Below are positions 6,277 through 9,301 of a DNA stretch of 9,301 nt, piece by piece. The notes beneath the pieces were generated by a model. It did no database searches. It was not told the origin of the DNA and worked only from the letters and a program-made list of their open reading frames with translations. The stretch's first letter is position 1; each line of letters begins with the position of its first letter. The position numbers and the translations under genes were made by a program. The stretch is from Clostridium sp. CAG:590. GTDB lineage: Bacteria > Bacillota > Clostridia > Lachnospirales > Lachnospiraceae. Location of the stretch: the NCBI GenBank assembly GCA_000431135.1, contig HF987892.1:48640-57940 (forward strand). The letters run 5' to 3'.

Positions 6277-7311
6277 TTATTGTCTTTTCTGAATAAACAT
6301 TGCATCGCCAAATGAGAAGAAACGATATCGTTCCTGCACCGCAACCTCATAAGCATGCAGCATGTTCTCTCTCGTTGACAATGCCGATACCAACATCAGC
6401 AATGTGGATTCTGGTAAATGGAAATTCGTGATCAGCGAATCCACTACCTTAAACTGATATCCCGGATAAATGAAAATATCCGTCCATCCGCTTGCTGCAC
6501 GCATAAATCCATTCTCATCTGCCACTGACTCAATTGTTCTCGTACTTGTCGTTCCTACTGAAATCACCTGATTGCCTCTTGCTTTTGCCGCATTGATCTT
6601 ATCGGCCGCCTCCTGATCTACGATATAGAATTCGGAATGCATATGATGATCCAAAATATTATCCACCTTAACCGGACGAAACGTACCAAGACCAACGTGT
6701 AATGTCACATGTGCAATATCTACACCTTTATCTTTGATCTGTTGTAACAATTCCTTCGTAAAATGCAAACCTGCCGTTGGTGCAGCTGCTGATCCCTCAT
6801 GCTCTGCATATACTGTCTGATACCGGTTCTTATCCTGCAATTGATGTGTAATATATGGCGGTAACGGCATCTGTCCTAACTGATCTAACAATTCCTCCCA
6901 TATTCCCTCATATTCAAAACGGATTAACCGATTACCCTCTTCTACAATATCCACAACCTCACCGGTCAGTAAACCATCGCCAAATACAACCCTGGCTCCC
7001 ACTTTCATCTTCTTCCCCGGTTTTACAAGCGTCTCCCATATCTTTTCTTCCTTACGCTTTAATAAAAGAACTTCAATGGATGCTCCCGTATCCTCTTTTA
7101 CGCCCATCAGTCTTGCCGGAATTACTTTTGTGTCATTGATCACCAGACAATCTCCCGGATTCAGATAATCAATAATATCATAAAAATGTTTATGCGTAAT
7201 ACTGCCATCTTCCCGTCCTACTACCATTAAGCGTGAATCACTTCTCTTCTCTAATGGATCCTGTGCAATCAATTCTTCCGGTAAATCATAATTAAAATCT
7301 GTTAATTTCAT
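6277..7311 (-). CDS. queA: S-adenosylmethionine:tRNA ribosyltransferase-isomerase
   Basis: The 344-residue enzyme moves the ribosyl group of S-adenosylmethionine onto preQ1 at tRNA position 34 and rearranges it to epoxyqueuosine, late in queuosine synthesis. Conserved blocks span the whole protein: MKLTDFNYDLPEELIAQDP (1-19), RSDSRLMVV (23-31), CLVINDTKVIPARL (55-68), GSAAAPTAGLHFT (173-185), HVTLHVGLGTFRPV (201-214), HSEFY (225-229), SVGTTSTRTIES (251-262) and LITNFHLPESTLLMLVSAL (293-311). Length is normal for the family. The start at 7311 is chosen because GGAGA lies just upstream and the family begins MKL-DF; an ATG six codons earlier (7329) lacks support. The usual partners tgt and ruvAB are not adjacent; it appears to be transcribed from its own promoter. 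Confidence 0.97.
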   Translation of the reverse strand: MKLTDFNYDLPEELIAQDPLEKRSDSRLMVVGREDGSITHKHFYDIIDYLNPGDCLVINDTKVIPARLMGVKEDTGASIEVLLLKRKEEKIWETLVKPGKKMKVGARVVFGDGLLTGEVVDIVEEGNRLIRFEYEGIWEELLDQLGQMPLPPYITHQLQDKNRYQTVYAEHEGSAAAPTAGLHFTKELLQQIKDKGVDIAHVTLHVGLGTFRPVKVDNILDHHMHSEFYIVDQEAADKINAAKARGNQVISVGTTSTRTIESVADENGFMRAASGWTDIFIYPGYQFKVVDSLITNFHLPESTLLMLVSALSTRENMLHAYEVAVQERYRFFSFGDAMFIQKRQ

Positions 7312-7351
7312 TTTTTCTCCAATCTGCAATATATAACAATTCTAATGAATC

Positions 7352-7380
7352 ATGATACCACATTCCTCGTAACTTGTCAT
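7352..7380 (-). promoter_or_regulatory. Sigma-A promoter of queA
   Basis: On the minus strand ATGACA (complement of 7375-7380) and TATCAT (complement of 7352-7357) are each one base from consensus and are 17 bases apart. A TG one base before the -10 makes it an extended -10 element. Transcription would start near 7345, leaving a leader of about 34 bases. Confidence 0.7.
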
Positions 7381-7433
7381 CGTTCCACTCCGAAACCATA
7401 CCATTTTTATTAAATCTTTTAGGTTTAAATTTA

Positions 7434-7445
7434 GGAAATATTTCC
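7434..7445. promoter_or_regulatory. Perfect 12-base palindrome GGAAATATTTCC
   Basis: This perfect palindrome lies between the two divergent promoters, about 30 bases upstream of the EAL gene's -10. It is preceded by two TTTAGG copies 12 bases apart (7418-7423 and 7430-7435, the second overlapping it). It could be an operator for either gene. In AT-rich DNA a 12-base palindrome is uncommon but can still occur by chance. Confidence 0.35.
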
Positions 7446-7469
7446 ATAAAGTGTATTCATTTAATAATT

Positions 7470-7492
7470 ATTATGTTATACTATTACATAAT
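7470..7492 (+). promoter_or_regulatory. Extended -10 promoter inside an inverted repeat, EAL gene
   Basis: TATACT (7477-7482) is preceded by TG at 7474-7475, giving an extended -10 that can work without a good -35; none is seen. The element is framed by perfect 7-base arms ATTATGT (7470-7476) and ACATAAT (7486-7492), so a dimeric repressor bound to the arms would cover the -10 and the start point. Transcription from about 7489 gives a leader of about 118 bases. Confidence 0.5.
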
Positions 7493-7506
7493 CAAAACTG
7501 AAGTCA

Positions 7507-7546
7507 AGTATCGCATATTTATATATCTGCTTTTTATTCAGATACT
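7507..7546 (+). other. Possible alternative hairpins in the EAL gene leader
   Basis: TATCTG (7524-7529) can pair with CAGATA (7539-7544) around a 9-base loop. AGTATC (7507-7512) can instead pair with GATACT (7541-7546), sharing bases with the first stem, so the two are mutually exclusive. A T-rich run follows at 7554-7559. The stems are only 6 bp and AT-rich, so any regulatory role is speculative. No cyclic-di-GMP riboswitch consensus is recognised. Confidence 0.2.
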
Positions 7547-7606
7547 CCATATGTTTTTCTTATAAACCTTCTAACAATTTGAATTCTATAGAGAGGATGG
7601 TGCCTT

Positions 7607-9295
7607 TTGGAAGAATCTTTACGCAAGGAATTGCAGAATATACCAAGAATACGTCAGGCTCATTTTGATTCTATATACTTTTATAAGAACACGCAAACCG
7701 GTTTCTGTTATATAGAATCCAATCCTTATCTGCCGGCGCAGATCAAAAACAAAAGTGATGATCTGTTACAGGAATTATATAACGGCACATGGGTAAGTCC
7801 GGAAGATCACGGCAAGATTATTAATTTGTATGACCGCATAAAGCAGGGAATTACCGAACCAATCCGCATGGAGGAGTTAACGGTTGATATTCATTTACAA
7901 ATTACAGATTGCTACCCCAAATTATATACGCTGACGTGTTATCTGGACTTAGATGACAATGGGTGCATCCGTTCCTATGTCGGCAAATTATATGGTATGT
8001 CCGAACACGACCTGCAGAACCGTCAGATTATACAATCCTTTTCTAATGACAAGAATCCATCCATATTTTTAAACCGAATTGAAGAATTTCTTTCCAGAGA
8101 CCGTGACCGCGAATATGCATTTATTCAATTTGATATTCGCAAATTCCGTTATATTAACGAAGTACATGGTAGTGAGGTTGGTGATCAGATTCTGCAATAT
8201 ATACTGGATACGCTAAAAGTAATGTGCGACAGCAACCATATATACAGCCGCATGTCGGCAGATTTATTCGAAATTGTCACCTATTATACATCCAGAGAAG
8301 ACATACTGACTTTTATTCAGGAACTGGATGCCCGCCTGCATCGCTGGAACACAATCCGCTTCAGTATGTCATACGGTGTTGCAATCGTACCAGGTACCAC
8401 TACTCATTACCGTACCAGCGGCGACAAGGCCGGCATTGCAAGAACCTATATCAAGAACTCCGTTATGAAGAACGTCGCTTTCTATAACGATATACCGAAA
8501 GACATCCACAACGAGACTGCATTTATTGAAGACATTGAGGATGCTGCGTTAGCTAACCATGAATTTCATGTGTTTCTACAGCCCAAATATCGATATAACA
8601 AAGAACATTCCGAAATTGTCGGAGCAGAAGCACTTGTTCGCTGGATACCGGACAATCAACAGATCATTCCACCGGATTCATTTATTCCAATTTTTGAAAA
8701 GAATGGATTCATTTTAAAGCTGGATCAATTTATGTGGACGTCCGTATGCATCTTATTACGCAAATGGATGGATCAGGGAATTACTCCTATTCCGATCTCC
8801 ATTAACGTATCGCGAACTTATTTAGACAAATTCAATATTGTGCAATATCTGAAAAATCTGATTGCTGAATATCATATTCCGATTGATCTATTACAGATAG
8901 AAATTACAGAAACAGCCGAGAATGATGAAACCATACAATATGCTAATGCATTCAAAGAAGCCGGATTTACTCTGATGATGGATGATTTCGGTTCCGGGCT
9001 CTCCTCTCTCAGCATGCTAAAAAATACACCATTTGACGTCCTTAAAATGGATCGTCTTTTCTTAGATACCTGTTTCGAGAACAAAAACGGACAAACTATT
9101 GTATCCCATGTGATCTCTATGTCTAATGACCTTGGATTAGATGTGATCGCAGAAGGCGTAGAAACAAAGGAACAAGCTGATTTCCTTTATGACCACGGAT
9201 GTCCGGTATCGCAAGGATACTACTTCTCCAAACCGGTGTCCATATCTGCATTCGAAACCCTCTGGAATCCCACCCCTCTTGCACAGCGTGAGTAA
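7607..9295 (+). CDS. Degenerate GGDEF / intact EAL protein, predicted c-di-GMP phosphodiesterase
   Basis: This 562-residue protein has no predicted membrane segment and is probably cytosolic. Residues 1-165 form an unrecognised N-terminal region, possibly a PAS-like sensor. A GGDEF domain follows (about 168-295): FDIRKFRYINEVHG (175-188) keeps the fold, but the signature loop reads SADLF (217-221) and no RxxD inhibitory site precedes it, so cyclase activity is not expected. The EAL domain (about 318-553) keeps the known metal and catalytic residues: E341 in EALVRW, N400 in SINVSR, E432 in EITE, D459/D460 in DDFGSG, K480 in LKMD, E516 in AEGVET and Q536 in QGYYFSKP. It should hydrolyse cyclic-di-GMP to pGpG, possibly with the GGDEF remnant as a GTP or ligand sensor. 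Translation starts at a TTG preceded by AGAGG (7592-7596); a stop at 7589-7591 excludes earlier starts. Confidence 0.92.
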   Translation: MEESLRKELQNIPRIRQAHFDSIYFYKNTQTGFCYIESNPYLPAQIKNKSDDLLQELYNGTWVSPEDHGKIINLYDRIKQGITEPIRMEELTVDIHLQITDCYPKLYTLTCYLDLDDNGCIRSYVGKLYGMSEHDLQNRQIIQSFSNDKNPSIFLNRIEEFLSRDRDREYAFIQFDIRKFRYINEVHGSEVGDQILQYILDTLKVMCDSNHIYSRMSADLFEIVTYYTSREDILTFIQELDARLHRWNTIRFSMSYGVAIVPGTTTHYRTSGDKAGIARTYIKNSVMKNVAFYNDIPKDIHNETAFIEDIEDAALANHEFHVFLQPKYRYNKEHSEIVGAEALVRWIPDNQQIIPPDSFIPIFEKNGFILKLDQFMWTSVCILLRKWMDQGITPIPISINVSRTYLDKFNIVQYLKNLIAEYHIPIDLLQIEITETAENDETIQYANAFKEAGFTLMMDDFGSGLSSLSMLKNTPFDVLKMDRLFLDTCFENKNGQTIVSHVISMSNDLGLDVIAEGVETKEQADFLYDHGCPVSQGYYFSKPVSISAFETLWNPTPLAQRE

Positions 9296-9301
9296 GACGG
9301 A

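Noticed and set aside
7374..7565. 63-codon hydrophobic open frame upstream of the EAL gene
   Set aside because: TTG start without a ribosome site; hydrophobicity follows from T-rich DNA; it spans the predicted promoter.
7489..7606. Cyclic-di-GMP riboswitch in the EAL gene leader
   Set aside because: The leader lacks the conserved GEMM core sequence and has only weak AT-rich stems.

Overview
The window reads as ordinary chromosome of a low-to-moderate GC Firmicute, most likely a clostridial gut-type organism of the Lachnospiraceae or a close relative. This is inferred from strong GGAGG-type ribosome sites, GTG and TTG starts, a clostridial-type TyrA with a C-terminal ACT domain, a 'GNSGTT'-type AroA, a six-helix membrane XRE regulator and a GGDEF/EAL protein. 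No rRNA, tRNA, CRISPR array, insertion sequence or phage gene is visible.

Layout. Positions 1-39 hold the first codons of a gene leaving the window on the minus strand. An AT-rich divergent intergenic region (40-470) carries repeated TTACAA/TTGTAA operator-like elements. The plus strand then has rsuA (16S rRNA pseudouridine synthase, 471-1268), a near-consensus sigma-A promoter with an adjoining inverted repeat, and the aromatic amino acid pair tyrA (1375-2478) and aroA (2492-3772). A ten-helix EamA/DMT permease (3830-4756) follows 57 bp later without an obvious promoter of its own. Directly after the permease stop, on the opposite strand, lies an isolated internal piece of a glucose/N-acetylglucosamine-type PTS EIIC gene (about 4757-4924). 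The minus strand then carries a membrane-bound XRE regulator (5038-6135) and queA (6277-7311). A divergent intergenic region with promoters in both directions leads to a plus-strand protein (7607-9295) with a degenerate GGDEF domain and an intact EAL domain, predicted to be a cyclic-di-GMP phosphodiesterase.

How the genes work together. tyrA and aroA are coupled: the aroA ribosome site overlaps the tyrA stop codon. Both serve aromatic amino acid synthesis: AroA makes EPSP on the way to chorismate, and TyrA takes prephenate to the tyrosine precursor. The permease could export a metabolite of that pathway, but this rests only on position. rsuA and queA are RNA-modification genes with no direct link to their neighbours here. 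The XRE protein and the EAL protein are regulatory genes with operator-like repeats in their own upstream regions.

No clearly new multi-gene system is visible. The items most worth a second look are the stranded PTS EIIC fragment, the tandemly duplicated helix-pair architecture of the XRE protein, the inactive-GGDEF/active-EAL protein with an unrecognised N-terminus, and several promoter-associated palindromes.
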